Assembly (NCBI GenBank): GCA_964200075.2
Contig: CAXNAA020000075.1
Location: forward strand, 1-29,698
Origin: Sphacelaria rigidula
Lineage: Eukaryota > Phaeophyceae > Sphacelariales
Length of the DNA: 29,698 bases
Reading direction: 5' to 3'
The position numbers and the translations under genes were made by a program. This document shows positions 27,401 to 29,698 of this stretch, piece after piece. The notes under the pieces were generated by a model that was given only the letters and a program-made list of their open reading frames with translations, had not been told where the DNA came from and made no database searches. Each line of letters opens with the position of its first letter. Position 1 is the stretch's first letter.

Positions 27401-29394
27401 GGGTGCTCAGCAAGCGTTCATGCCCGAATCCTCTTGATTATGTATGTTTGCGTATCCGCTGACCGTAGAGTGCGCGCTTACTGTGATGCAGTACAGGATT
27501 GAACAAATAGAAATAGTACCATTCGGTTACTGCCGTAGTCCACTGGGAATTTCCTCGCCTAGTTGTCTGCAAGTATTTGTTCGATCTGTTATTACAGAGA
27601 CTATGACTCCACCCGTACTTATCTGTTGAATAAGTCATCCATGCGATGACCTTTGGTGGAACAACGGGGGCAGGTCACTCGAAATTGCGCTCCCTGCGGT
27701 TGTTCCATGTGCCTCTGCTGTGCGTGCTACCCCTATATATCCATACGTACGAGAAGTTGCAAAACGGACATTTCACTACCGTACGGTGCCCTGAGTACTG
27801 ACTATCGGACTCGGCGGCACCGTTCCCCGGACTTGCCTCGATCGGTGGCGCATGTGCCGAAATCCTAGACGCCGAACGTTGGGCCTGCTTGTTATTGTTG
27901 TGTATGTACACACGATGAACGTAAGGGATTTACACGGGATTTCAATGCGGAAGTATTGGCATCCGCGTTGAATTATGTGCGGCACCCGCACTTTCGGACA
28001 AACCACCCCGTTTCGATCACCACGATAAACACAATGTCCGCGAGGAACACCCTCTTGCGCTTTTTTCTCCGTAATTTTGTGATGAATAGTACCGCATCCT
28101 CGCCAATTCCTCCGACAAACAACTACCGCACAGTTCACGTCGACGTTCATGTAGCGCGCGAAATTACCGTGGACATCTTTCTCAATCCTCACGAAATTTT
28201 TCGGAAAATACATTCACGAAGCACCCGTATCCCACAGCTTGGGGCCTCATCTTTGGGTATCATCTTGTGATATTTCGCAATCGTGCCAGACGTGTGGGTT
28301 TCCGATTTCGTCTCTGCGCAGTAAACATCCATTTAAAGCCCTGATTCACTCAATTGATATCTGGAGCAAAGAAAAATAAAACCTCCGAAGATACGTTCTG
28401 CTCAATCTTCCCACTTTCCTGCTTCATCCGCTTTGATAATATCGTATGGTTCCACCGCGTTTTTTCTAATTTTTTTTCATGTTGCAGGTGGTGTTGCTCC
28501 TCGGCGCATGTCCTTTTCCAGAGCTGTTGGACTTGCCCTGGTTTTCATCCACCTTGGCTGACCTGGGGCCTCGCTTTCACCGGCATGCCGTAAGGGCCGC
28601 GCTGTGCCATTGCCGTTCTACCGCTCGTACTGCTGCTGTGTTGGAAATAATTTCACGGCATGGCGTGGCTGCCTCGGTTGTTCTTGATGAGTTGTGCCCT
28701 GAAGGCTTGGCTGGGGCATCGGCCGGCGTCGGTAGTACCGGCGATTGGCCTGGGGCTCGAAGTTTGGCCAATGAGGTAATAGCGCGGTGATATGATGGAA
28801 CATATTAGAACCAGCGATCCCTAAATGTCACTGCCGTCAACTTTTGCTCGAGTTGTAGAGATGGTTGTGCACATATATCCTTCATATCCTTCGAGTAGTC
28901 CGCCGGCTCTCGCCGCCCCTACCTCCCACGGTTAAGCGATCGATACAGCTGGCGTGCCCACTGTGGGCGGAGCTCTCGCTTCGCTGGCAGTGAAGACGTG
29001 TGGTGTGGATGTTTTTTCCTTGCATATTTGCCTTCATGTAAGACCCGCAATGAGAAGATTCCGTGGAAACGCCAAATAGCTGAGAAGCGATGTCGCATGC
29101 TTTTGCTAATGCGAGTGGTGTTTGCGGGAGGGAGAATGGCGCCGCATGTTCGACATGGGAAATAATGTACGTGTGCATCGGGGAACGTACGTCCAAACGC
29201 AGAGCTTGACCTGAAATAGCCAAATGATGGAGCACATACAGACGTGAAAGCAAAGCAACATATTCATTCTCTTCCACCGTTCGTTGAACTTTGATCCACC
29301 TCCCTCCCCCGTGACGTTGTTACCAGGCGACGATGGATGCAGTTTTCTTGGACATAGACCGCCGTCAGGCGCACTCTGAGCTAGACGGTACCAG
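82..29394 (+). CDS. KNTC1: ROD/KNTC1 homologue (kinetochore RZZ subunit), partial, 23 exons
   Basis: Known role of the family: Rod binds Zw10 and Zwilch (RZZ) at unattached kinetochores, builds the fibrous corona, and recruits dynein-Spindly and Mad1-Mad2 for the spindle checkpoint. Seen here: exons 82-163, 1697-1815, 2508-2652, 3882-4028, 4417-4542, 4860-5033, 6053-6174, 9488-9631, 10345-10546, 12861-13007, 13821-14045, 14788-14914, 15225-15501, 19191-19278, 20710-20906, 21306-21780, 23200-23372, 24007-24156, 24641-24751, 25250-25463, 26931-27242, 28488-28775, 29327-29394. These total 4113 bp, phase-consistent throughout, about 1370 codons. Human KNTC1 is about 2200 residues, so the N-terminal propeller and the extreme C terminus are missing at the window edges. 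Exons 8-22 match, in order, blocks of KNTC1 that I remember. Exons 1-5 rest on splice signals and phase only. Alternatives are other solenoid proteins (NBAS, spatacsin), judged less likely. Confidence 0.75.
164..1696. other. Intron 1 (1533 bp)
   Basis: Non-coding. It holds a cluster of CCAGTAC/GTACTGG words (260-575), a tRNA-like pol III box pair (883-966), and A and T runs. Two minus-strand open frames (985-1512 and 1537-1953) resemble no family I know and have low-complexity stretches, so I do not call them genes. Confidence 0.4.
883..966 (+). repeat. tRNA-like element with pol III A and B boxes (pseudo-tRNA or SINE head)
   Basis: TGGTGTAATGG (894-904) fits the A-box consensus and GGTTCGATCCC (938-948) the B box. 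Spacing is tRNA-like and a T6 run follows at 961-966. The acceptor, D and anticodon stems do not pair properly, so this is not an intact tRNA. A tRNA-derived retroposon head or decayed tRNA fits best. The leading GCACCCCGGTGGT recurs on the minus strand near 8340. Confidence 0.4.
1697..1815 (+). CDS. Exon 2 of the ROD homologue
   Basis: Acceptor ACCAG|GCG at 1696/1697, donor AGCAG|GTCTGT at 1815/1816; 39 codons plus two bases. It reads AMLQSVRGLRQSATL followed by EELPLTVDLLQGSEAVAAVL, a typical amphipathic helix-turn-helix of a solenoid protein with strong GC-rich third positions. It is too short to stand out as an open frame. The in-frame stop shortly after the donor supports the chosen end. 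The split codon is completed by exon 3. Confidence 0.55.
1816..2507. other. Intron 2 (692 bp)
   Basis: AT-rich non-coding sequence with T runs, a C run near 2382-2393 and a pyrimidine-rich 3' end before the acceptor at 2507. Nothing else recognised. Confidence 0.4.
2508..2652 (+). CDS. Candidate exon 3 of the ROD homologue
   Basis: Acceptor GTGCAG|A (2507/2508) after a T-rich tract, donor TATAAG|GTTAGA (2652/2653). Phase 2 in, phase 0 out, matching exons 2 and 4. It reads CDGGEELKASMSATPSSAAF... and is polar, with no recognised motif. A second frame over 2536-2650 also looks protein-like but cannot be joined in phase to exon 2 and meets a stop before the donor. Confidence 0.4.
2706..2754. 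repeat. Pyrimidine-rich microsatellite
   Basis: CCCT/CCCTT-type imperfect repeats, almost pure C/T on the + strand. Confidence 0.8.
3616..3783. repeat. Poly-C tracts around an assembly gap
   Basis: Three near-pure C runs separated by short unique sequence and ten N at 3679-3688. The true length here is unknown. Confidence 0.9.
3882..4028 (+). CDS. Exon 4 of the ROD homologue (3' end uncertain)
   Basis: Acceptor ACGACAG|TGG (3881/3882). The frame reads WYPGDGRVLPVEEALRLV then SRLVFQEMRLRRALINGT, a convincing coding helix. The strongest-looking donor is CCG|GTGAGG at 4014/4015 (phase 1). The end at TCA|GTGCGT (4028/4029) leaves phase 0 and joins exon 5 directly in frame, so I used that. With the 4014 end, exon 5 would have to start at 4424. 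No KNTC1 motif is recognised. Confidence 0.5.
4029..4416. other. Intron 4 (388 bp)
   Basis: No recognised element. A further open frame (4049-4234) lacks good splice donors and is not called. A pyrimidine-rich stretch precedes the CGCAG acceptor. Confidence 0.35.
4417..4542 (+). CDS. Exon 5 of the ROD homologue (frame tentative)
   Basis: Acceptor TTCCGCAG|CGA (4416/4417) after a T-rich tract, donor CGG|GTAGGA (4542/4543); 42 codons. Two frames are open. I prefer RPVVDLPNLEGRKIFWF... because it keeps phase 0 with exons 4 and 6. The other begins DQWLIYPTLREEK and would need exon 6 to start at 4874. The third frame stops at once. Confidence 0.45.
4543..4859. other. Intron 5 (317 bp)
   Basis: AT-rich intron with T-rich patches; nothing recognised. 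Confidence 0.4.
4860..5033 (+). CDS. KNTC1: Exon 6 of the ROD homologue
   Basis: Donor AACAAG|GTGGCG (5033/5034) is clear. The 5' end is less so: the phase-0 acceptor CGGAG|ACC (4859/4860) is used, with AG sites at 4839, 4873 and 4880 as options. It reads RWEATLEGTTSPLLEFL then LCVRVVALMAIPPPTTVDVL, helices with a WE...LL..L pattern as in solenoid repeats ahead of the exon 7 block. Confidence 0.65.
5034..6052. other. Intron 6 (1019 bp)
   Basis: Contains a + strand retroposon 3' end (5435-5596), then a pyrimidine-rich T16 run and GT-rich sequence before the acceptor at 6052. Confidence 0.5.
5435..5596 (+). repeat. Retroposon 3' end, copy A
   Basis: Shares with copies B (14576-14670) and C (10682-10845, minus) the core ACGTCTATCATG...CCACG.CTG.ACCCC, a C/G hairpin, TCAGTTAAA and an AATC-type tail (here CAAT units 5577-5596). 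A hairpin followed by a short tandem tail is typical of LINE or SINE 3' ends. No reverse transcriptase is present. Confidence 0.6.
6053..6174 (+). CDS. KNTC1: Exon 7 of the ROD homologue
   Basis: Acceptor GCCAG|GTG (6052/6053), donor GGCAG|GTGCAA (6174/6175); 40 codons plus two bases. It reads VLHVNDLDCPMAIGYMLAL and EAYEIFKRNIRLSKDDYG, two helices with a conserved-looking LD.P.A.GY.LAL core. The split arginine codon is completed exactly by the first base of exon 8, giving ...DDYGRLQSVARVGM. Confidence 0.75.
8262..8340 (-). repeat. Second tRNA-like fragment, minus strand
   Basis: On the minus strand it begins with GCACCCCGGTGGT, as at 886-898, and carries a B-box-like GGGTTCGACTCC (plus 8283-8294). 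The A box is degraded. It is probably the same family as the 883-966 element in opposite orientation. Confidence 0.3.
8848..9298. mobile_element. 451-bp MITE with 44-bp terminal inverted repeats
   Basis: The left end (8848-8891) and right end (9255-9298) are inverted repeats sharing AACAA.ATATT.GTGAG, ATTCAGAG and ATCGGATTCAGAG with only a few mismatches. The flanks carry a possible 4-bp target duplication, GCTT (8844-8847 and 9299-9302). There is no transposase. The open frames inside (8891-9151 plus; 8818-9240 minus) look like chance. The superfamily is not assigned. Confidence 0.75.
9488..9631 (+). CDS. KNTC1: Exon 8 of the ROD homologue
   Basis: Acceptor TCTGCAG|A (9487/9488), donor CGTGG|GTAAGC (9631/9632). 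It reads LQSVARVGMHAVRAW, then a DAHWWHVLTTMDVPFDYRG block. The (S)xA+xGM...W motif followed by a W-x-L-x-x-x-x-x-x-F segment matches a block of KNTC1 as I recall it. One-base and two-base split codons fit exons 7 and 9 exactly. Confidence 0.8.
9632..10344. other. Intron 8 (713 bp)
   Basis: Contains a two-copy 67-bp tandem repeat (9968-10091) and otherwise AT-rich sequence. Nothing else recognised. Confidence 0.45.
9968..10091. repeat. 67-bp direct tandem repeat, two copies
   Basis: ATGATAAT.AGCATAC...GTTGGTTG...CAATGAAATG.CGTATCTCACGTCACC occurs at 9968 and again at 10035 with few differences. Confidence 0.85.
10345..10546 (+). CDS. KNTC1: Exon 9 of the ROD homologue
   Basis: Acceptor TGGCAG|GTT (10344/10345), donor TACCAG|GTGTGT (10546/10547). 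It begins by completing a glycine codon: GFSREGNQVPGEYQRSL, then LVPALLERSGGDLTLTVEFC and LLYVDNLLS. The order F..., Y...LVP.LL, DL.L..EFC..Y, LLY...LL parallels the KNTC1 segment after the VGM block. Other open frames over the same bases are shadows. Confidence 0.8.
10682..10845 (-). repeat. Retroposon 3' end, copy C (minus)
   Basis: Read on the minus strand it aligns with copy A over about 160 bp, including CTTAGTCT.C.ATG.CGTTCTG, the TTCAGCGAGTG region, TACGTCTATCATG, CCACGGCTGGACCCC and a tail of AATCAATAAA-type repeats. The matching upstream region shows that the conserved part is longer than the hairpin alone. Confidence 0.6.
11561..11633. repeat. ATT trinucleotide microsatellite
   Basis: About 20 imperfect ATT/ACT units followed by TTTTTATTT. 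TTTTTTTCAG follows and resembles an acceptor, but no phase-compatible exon follows. Confidence 0.9.
12246..12270. repeat. CA dinucleotide repeat
   Basis: Imperfect (CA)n with CG interruptions. Confidence 0.8.
12861..13007 (+). CDS. KNTC1: Exon 10 of the ROD homologue
   Basis: Acceptor GTGCAG|GAA (12860/12861) after a T-rich tract, donor TGTCAG|GTACAG (13007/13008); 49 codons, phase 0 both sides. It reads ESIVKVLPAVHGSFLARLL, then INDRDYERLAFVHELLL. The acidic-aromatic DYE followed by L.FV.ELL is a KNTC1 landmark as I remember it, just after a short helix. Confidence 0.8.
13008..13820. other. Intron 10 (813 bp)
   Basis: Ends in a C20 run (13784-13803) that forms part of the pyrimidine tract of exon 11. 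Frames at 13113-13397 (plus) and 13208-13519 (minus, starting MKNAELNEQLGIPTPGFV) are open but match nothing I know. They might be a relic. Confidence 0.4.
13784..13803. promoter_or_regulatory. Poly-C run serving as polypyrimidine tract
   Basis: Twenty C followed by TTCTCCCCACGCGCCAG immediately before exon 11. It lies where the splice-acceptor pyrimidine tract should be. Confidence 0.6.
13821..14045 (+). CDS. KNTC1: Exon 11 of the ROD homologue
   Basis: Acceptor GCGCCAG|AGT (13820/13821), donor CATGAG|GTTTGT (14045/14046); 75 codons, phase 0 both sides. It starts SEEEDTPEEKEWLEDRL, then LEMLKAYTSPWPVDR, then a Gly/Lys/Glu-rich stretch (NTGGGKEETKGEA). The L.ML+.Y.SP pattern fits the KNTC1 segment between the DYE block and RLPF. 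The acidic start and Gly-rich part look like a loop insertion. Confidence 0.75.
14429..14459. repeat. CCGTA pentanucleotide repeat
   Basis: About six perfect CCGTA units. Confidence 0.9.
14549..14567. repeat. TG dinucleotide repeat
   Basis: (TG)n followed by T8, abutting retroposon copy B. Confidence 0.85.
14576..14670 (+). repeat. Retroposon 3' end, copy B
   Basis: Shares GTTTTTGTTGGGTACGTACG, CTATCATG and the hairpin CTGGACCCC...GGGGGATCAG with copy A, then TTAAAGTGCG and a short AATCAATCATTC tail. It is 5'-truncated relative to copy A, as expected for incomplete reverse transcription. Confidence 0.6.
14788..14914 (+). CDS. KNTC1: Exon 12 of the ROD homologue (RLPF block)
   Basis: Acceptor GAACCAG|GTT (14787/14788), donor GCTG|GTGCGT (14914/14915). 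It reads NSEEVYAR, then RLPFRALLEDPWAVLEPQL, then VVMLVPLAG. The RLPF...W..L...L...S...L..L signature is one of the clearest matches to KNTC1, where RLPF opens a block leading into the C-terminal region. Confidence 0.85.
14915..15224. other. Intron 12 (310 bp)
   Basis: T-rich, no recognised element. Confidence 0.45.
15225..15501 (+). CDS. KNTC1: Exon 13 of the ROD homologue
   Basis: The acceptor CCACCAG|GCA (15224/15225) is chosen because it keeps phase with exon 12; its pyrimidine tract is weak. Donor TGCAG|GTGACG (15501/15502). A Pro/Ala-rich first part (KAETPAHQVRLPTPAA) is followed by RLEVGEFYARLVKGML and STLKPWLDKIKNPALACMTA. The I.NP..A.. segment and following AQ..A helix match KNTC1 just before its alternating AL helices. 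Confidence 0.8.
15587..15606. repeat. AT dinucleotide repeat
   Basis: Ten perfect AT units. Confidence 0.9.
15950..16320. repeat. Diverged array of a GTACGAATCA-GGGTCATACAGG motif
   Basis: Variants recur near 15966 (CCGGGTCATACAGGTG), 16080 (TGTACGAGTCATGGGGGTAC), 16209 (GGTACGAATACTCGGGTCAC) and 16250 (TGTACGAATCACAAGGTCAT). Related words appear at 17925-18290 and near 29655. Confidence 0.5.
16691..17475 (+). mobile_element. Non-autonomous DNA transposon, copy 1 (785 bp)
   Basis: The ends are inverted repeats of about 36 bp: G.GCCTGTCTT.GCACTTTT then TTTTCGATCGAAAA. TCGATCG motifs recur inside (16802, 17309). The body aligns with the inverted copy at 19624-20458 over nearly its whole length. 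The open frame 16913-17377 has a counterpart in copy 2 but no known transposase motif. The GGGCCTGT start resembles Harbinger/Tourist ends. Flanks TAA/TAC are an imperfect possible target duplication. Confidence 0.75.
17925..18290. repeat. Second diverged array of the GGGTC.TA(C/T)AGG motif
   Basis: CCGGGCCATATAGG near 17948, GATTCGGATTCAACGGG near 18045, GATTCAAATCGCCCGGGTCG near 18091 and GCGGGTCCTATAG near 18263 resemble the array at 15950-16320, with stronger divergence. Confidence 0.4.
18411..18431. repeat. ATG trinucleotide microsatellite
   Basis: Seven ATG units. Confidence 0.85.
19191..19278 (+). CDS. KNTC1: Exon 14 of the ROD homologue (88 bp, between inverted transposons)
   Basis: Acceptor GTCGCAG|G (19190/19191) after a strong T-rich tract, donor CCCGAG|GTGAAA (19278/19279). 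It completes an arginine codon and reads RDVDRLEALNVAIKQA, then VAARACETKTAIPE. The D...L.AL..A...A pattern follows the exon 13 helix as in KNTC1. Skipping it would shift the frame, since 88 is not a multiple of 3. Confidence 0.75.
19279..20709. other. Intron 14 (1431 bp)
   Basis: Mostly the inverted transposon copy 2 (19624-20458). The rest is unique sequence with no recognised element. A C/T-rich tract precedes the chosen acceptor. Confidence 0.5.
19624..20458 (-). mobile_element. Non-autonomous DNA transposon, copy 2 (835 bp, inverted)
   Basis: The ends are inverted repeats of about 38 bp beginning TGAGGGCGTGTCTT, with TCGATCGAAA motifs at about 19654, 19796, 20339 and 20425. The body is the reverse complement of copy 1, including the stretch translating as PTVPGSSVADPYHERRCASF in both. 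The minus frame 19876-20295 is that shared region. No transposase and no clear target duplication are seen. Confidence 0.75.
20710..20906 (+). CDS. KNTC1: Exon 15 of the ROD homologue
   Basis: The acceptor CTTGAG|GGA (20709/20710) is taken for phase; it is not a CAG, so the start is moderately sure. Donor TCGAG|GTGAAG (20906/20907). An acidic start (GEDDDDLDAS) precedes a helix VEGLELRALRLHHLITAKEC and a MAQRLSPYF segment. This corresponds to the KNTC1 stretch leading to the L..L...LY helix. Confidence 0.7.
20907..21305. other. Intron 15 (399 bp)
   Basis: No repeat or gene recognised. C/T-rich sequence (21185-21305) precedes the acceptor. Confidence 0.45.
21306..21780 (+). CDS. KNTC1: Exon 16 of the ROD homologue, with poly-Asn and Gly-rich insertions
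   Basis: Longest exon, 158 codons. Acceptor CCTCAG|C (21305/21306), donor CGCGAG|GTTGGT (21780/21781). It reads SLEELLTKLLLFTAEEA, then a 10-Asn tract (21406-21435), a Ser/Gly-rich linker, ALRAARSIAEQHGLDV with VESLLVRLAKAWI, then a Gly/Ala-rich tail (GGGGPGGGGAAAG). The IAE..GLD...V..LL...W(I/L) block matches KNTC1, where a W-L ends the same helix pair. Both low-complexity parts sit between conserved helices and are probably lineage-specific loops. Confidence 0.8.
21406..21435 (+). repeat. Coding AAC trinucleotide repeat (poly-Asn)
   Basis: Ten AAC codons in frame in exon 16, preceded by AAT and ACT codons. Confidence 0.9.
21781..23199. other. Intron 16 (1419 bp)
   Basis: Holds a 10-base N gap (22237-22246), several GCAGTGCAGTA words (22530-22735) and no recognised gene or transposon end. 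Confidence 0.45.
23200..23372 (+). CDS. KNTC1: Exon 17 of the ROD homologue
   Basis: Acceptor TCTCCCAG|GAG (23199/23200), donor GGGAG|GTGAAG (23372/23373). It reads ERAVEDAKLALRAAFVL, SVEDEG, then DLKSRISLLLGIARDGRDG. The E.A...A...L helix after the W(I/L) block, then a hydrophobic helix, fits the KNTC1 order ahead of the RALQCL-type block in exon 18. Confidence 0.75.
23373..24006. other. Intron 17 (634 bp)
   Basis: T/C-rich start, otherwise nothing recognised. Confidence 0.45.
24007..24156 (+). CDS. KNTC1: Exon 18 of the ROD homologue
   Basis: Acceptor CCGCAG|G (24006/24007), donor CGCCG|GTACGT (24156/24157). It reads VKFRSRLRALLALSALAP, then EEVMAGEKEKQGW and LNSLTDLR. The F..R.RAL..L..LA pattern corresponds to the KNTC1 block with a similarly placed RAL. 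Split codons fit exons 17 and 19. Confidence 0.8.
24157..24640. other. Intron 18 (484 bp)
   Basis: Nothing recognised; C-rich patch near 24490-24530. Confidence 0.45.
24641..24751 (+). CDS. KNTC1: Exon 19 of the ROD homologue (LP..LEE block)
   Basis: Acceptor CGTGCAG|G (24640/24641), donor CACAG|GTGAGC (24751/24752). It reads NMEYMAELEEARLPQKLEE, then VAACPPDDIVRALRRDH. The L..LP...E....CP.+.+++.L.++H signature is, with RLPF, the best match to the Rod C-terminal region as I remember it. The H is followed by exon 20 as in KNTC1. Confidence 0.85.
24752..25249. other. Intron 19 (498 bp)
   Basis: Nothing recognised. Confidence 0.45.
25250..25463 (+). CDS. KNTC1: Exon 20 of the ROD homologue
   Basis: Acceptor TGGTCAG|G (25249/25250), donor GAGGAG|GTGAAG (25463/25464). 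It reads GELGLIPLLCDMLLDARC, then ALWSPILADACRYPDLCRVL and FARSASLLAPSWEE. The C..L.LD......LW...L.........L..VL series matches the KNTC1 helices after the DH/NH motif. The frame stays open past the donor to 25587, but the next family block needs exon 21. Confidence 0.8.
25464..26930. other. Intron 20 (1467 bp)
   Basis: Contains a two-copy 111-bp tandem repeat (26452-26673) and short TATATA stretches. No gene recognised. Confidence 0.5.
26452..26673. repeat. 111-bp direct tandem repeat, two copies
   Basis: Unit starts CGGGTGTC...TAGACTGCT.TAGGAGAT, contains TTGAACTCTCTGTGTACCTC and ends CAATGCCA.CAA. It starts at 26452 and again at 26563 with small indels. Confidence 0.85.
26931..27242 (+). 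CDS. KNTC1: Exon 21 of the ROD homologue with Arg/Ala- and Gly/Ser-rich insert
   Basis: The acceptor CCCTAG|GCT (26930/26931) keeps phase 0. Donor GACCAC|GTACGT (27242/27243); 104 codons. It starts ALRCPLEELKAKEERRRRRA, then poly-Ala and a long Gly/Ser/Ala-rich, probably disordered part ending KEIVDH. Joined to exon 20 the protein reads APSWEEALRCPLEE, matching the KNTC1 W...+..PL pattern. Most of the exon is insertion relative to KNTC1. The RRRRR cluster could act as a nuclear signal. Confidence 0.7.
27243..28487. other. Intron 21 (1245 bp)
   Basis: Includes a minus-strand open stretch (27776-28240) with a retropepsin-like DTGAS, described separately. A T-rich tract precedes the acceptor. 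Confidence 0.45.
27776..28240 (-). pseudogene. Possible decayed retroelement protease fragment
   Basis: On the minus strand, LWDTGAS (28237-28217) is followed by a stop and then 145 open codons (MYFPKNFVRIEKDVHG...). A GCGTIH lies about 45 residues after DTGAS, a spacing like Copia-type proteases (D-S/T-G-A-S ... G-x-G). No reverse transcriptase, integrase or LTR is seen. It may be chance. Confidence 0.2.
28488..28775 (+). CDS. KNTC1: Exon 22 of the ROD homologue (CPF...LDL block)
   Basis: Acceptor GTTGCAG|GTG (28487/28488) after T-rich sequence, donor AATGAG|GTAATA (28775/28776); 96 codons, phase 0 both sides. It reads VVLLLGACPFPELLDL, then LADLGPRFHRHAVRAAL and VLEIISRHGVAASVVLDEL. The L..CP....LDL......L.........A pattern, then a helix before ASVVLDEL, fits the KNTC1 C-terminal order. 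Confidence 0.8.
28776..29326. other. Intron 22 (551 bp)
   Basis: Nothing recognised. Confidence 0.45.
29327..29394 (+). CDS. KNTC1: Exon 23 of the ROD homologue, last in the window
   Basis: Acceptor TTACCAG|GCG (29326/29327), donor ACCAG|GTACGT (29394/29395); 22 codons plus two bases. It reads ATMDAVFLDIDRRQAHSEL. It is short, but its splice sites are canonical and it follows exon 22 in phase. The gene continues beyond the window. Confidence 0.6.
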
Positions 29395-29698
29395 GTACGT
29401 ACAGCGCCGGAGAACGTACAGCAACACGACATAATTGCATCCACGCGTTCGGGTACTGTACCTCGATTCATGGCAGAACCCGGTCTATTTAGCCATCTAC
29501 ATGGTGATTAACCTGCCACTTCATCTCCCAGAGATGAAATACACCCCTTGGACAATACTTTTTCGTAGAAGTGAGATGTATTGCCAAACACAACTGTCAG
29601 CTGTATCGTGTGATGAAACTGTTCACACGTCGGACAGATCAGTTTCTATGCGATCCGGCTCCTACAGGTGAAGTATGAACACATCTGTGTACCTGATT
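29395..29698. other. Start of the next intron, with a dispersed repeat at the end
   Basis: No coding match. Bases about 29654-29698 (CCGGCTCCTACAGGTG...GAACACAT.TGTGTAC...GATT) closely resemble 15967-16010, so a dispersed repeat runs off the window edge. Confidence 0.5.

Noticed and set aside
27956-28270. 104-codon plus-strand frame
   Set aside because: No recognised domain; it overlaps the possible retroelement relic in antisense and does not fit the exon phase chain.
82-29394. Identification as spatacsin (SPG11) or NBAS
   Set aside because: My first impression was a spatacsin-like solenoid, but the ordered RLPF, DYE, LP..LEE/CP and ACPF..LDL blocks match what I remember of KNTC1 better. 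A profile search would settle it.

Overview
The window looks like one long stretch inside a single, very intron-rich nuclear gene of a eukaryote, read on the + strand. No open reading frame is long. Instead, 23 short coding blocks (68-475 bp) lie between GT...AG introns of about 0.3-3.7 kb, and reading phase can be carried without a break through all 23 blocks, giving about 1370 codons. Neither the start codon nor the stop codon lies in the window. The high intron density, kilobase-sized introns, mid GC content, abundant microsatellites and scattered transposon relics suggest a large algal or stramenopile-type genome. A brown alga is my best guess, as inference only.

The predicted protein is an alpha-helical, solenoid-like chain. 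I recognise it as a homologue of ROD/KNTC1 (Rough deal, the largest subunit of the Rod-Zw10-Zwilch kinetochore complex). The window holds its middle and most of its conserved C-terminal region. Recognition rests on several ordered similarities to KNTC1 as I remember it: a VARVGM...WW block, an acidic-DYERL block, RLPF...W..L, a KNP..A block, IAE..GLD, the R.RAL block, a LEEARLP..LEE..AC block ending near a DH, an LW block, and an ACPF...LDL block. The 5' part of the gene, expected to carry the N-terminal beta-propeller, must lie upstream of base 1, and the last exons lie beyond 29698.

Layout: 1-6174 holds exons 1-7 (exons 1-5 are less certain). 6175-15501 holds exons 8-13, with a 3.3-kb intron carrying a 451-bp MITE and a 2.3-kb intron carrying a retroposon end and an ATT microsatellite. 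15502-20709 is repeat-rich, with a diverged short-repeat array and two inverted copies of an approximately 0.8-kb DNA transposon that bracket the 88-bp exon 14. 20710-29394 holds exons 15-23, covering the Rod C-terminal region. The end of the window returns to intron sequence with a dispersed repeat.

Apart from this gene the window holds only repeats: terminal-inverted-repeat elements, three copies of a retroposon 3' end with a hairpin and an AATC-like tail, a tRNA-like pol III box pair, tandem repeats, homopolymer C tracts and two 10-base assembly gaps. I see no rRNA, complete tRNA, CRISPR array or operon.
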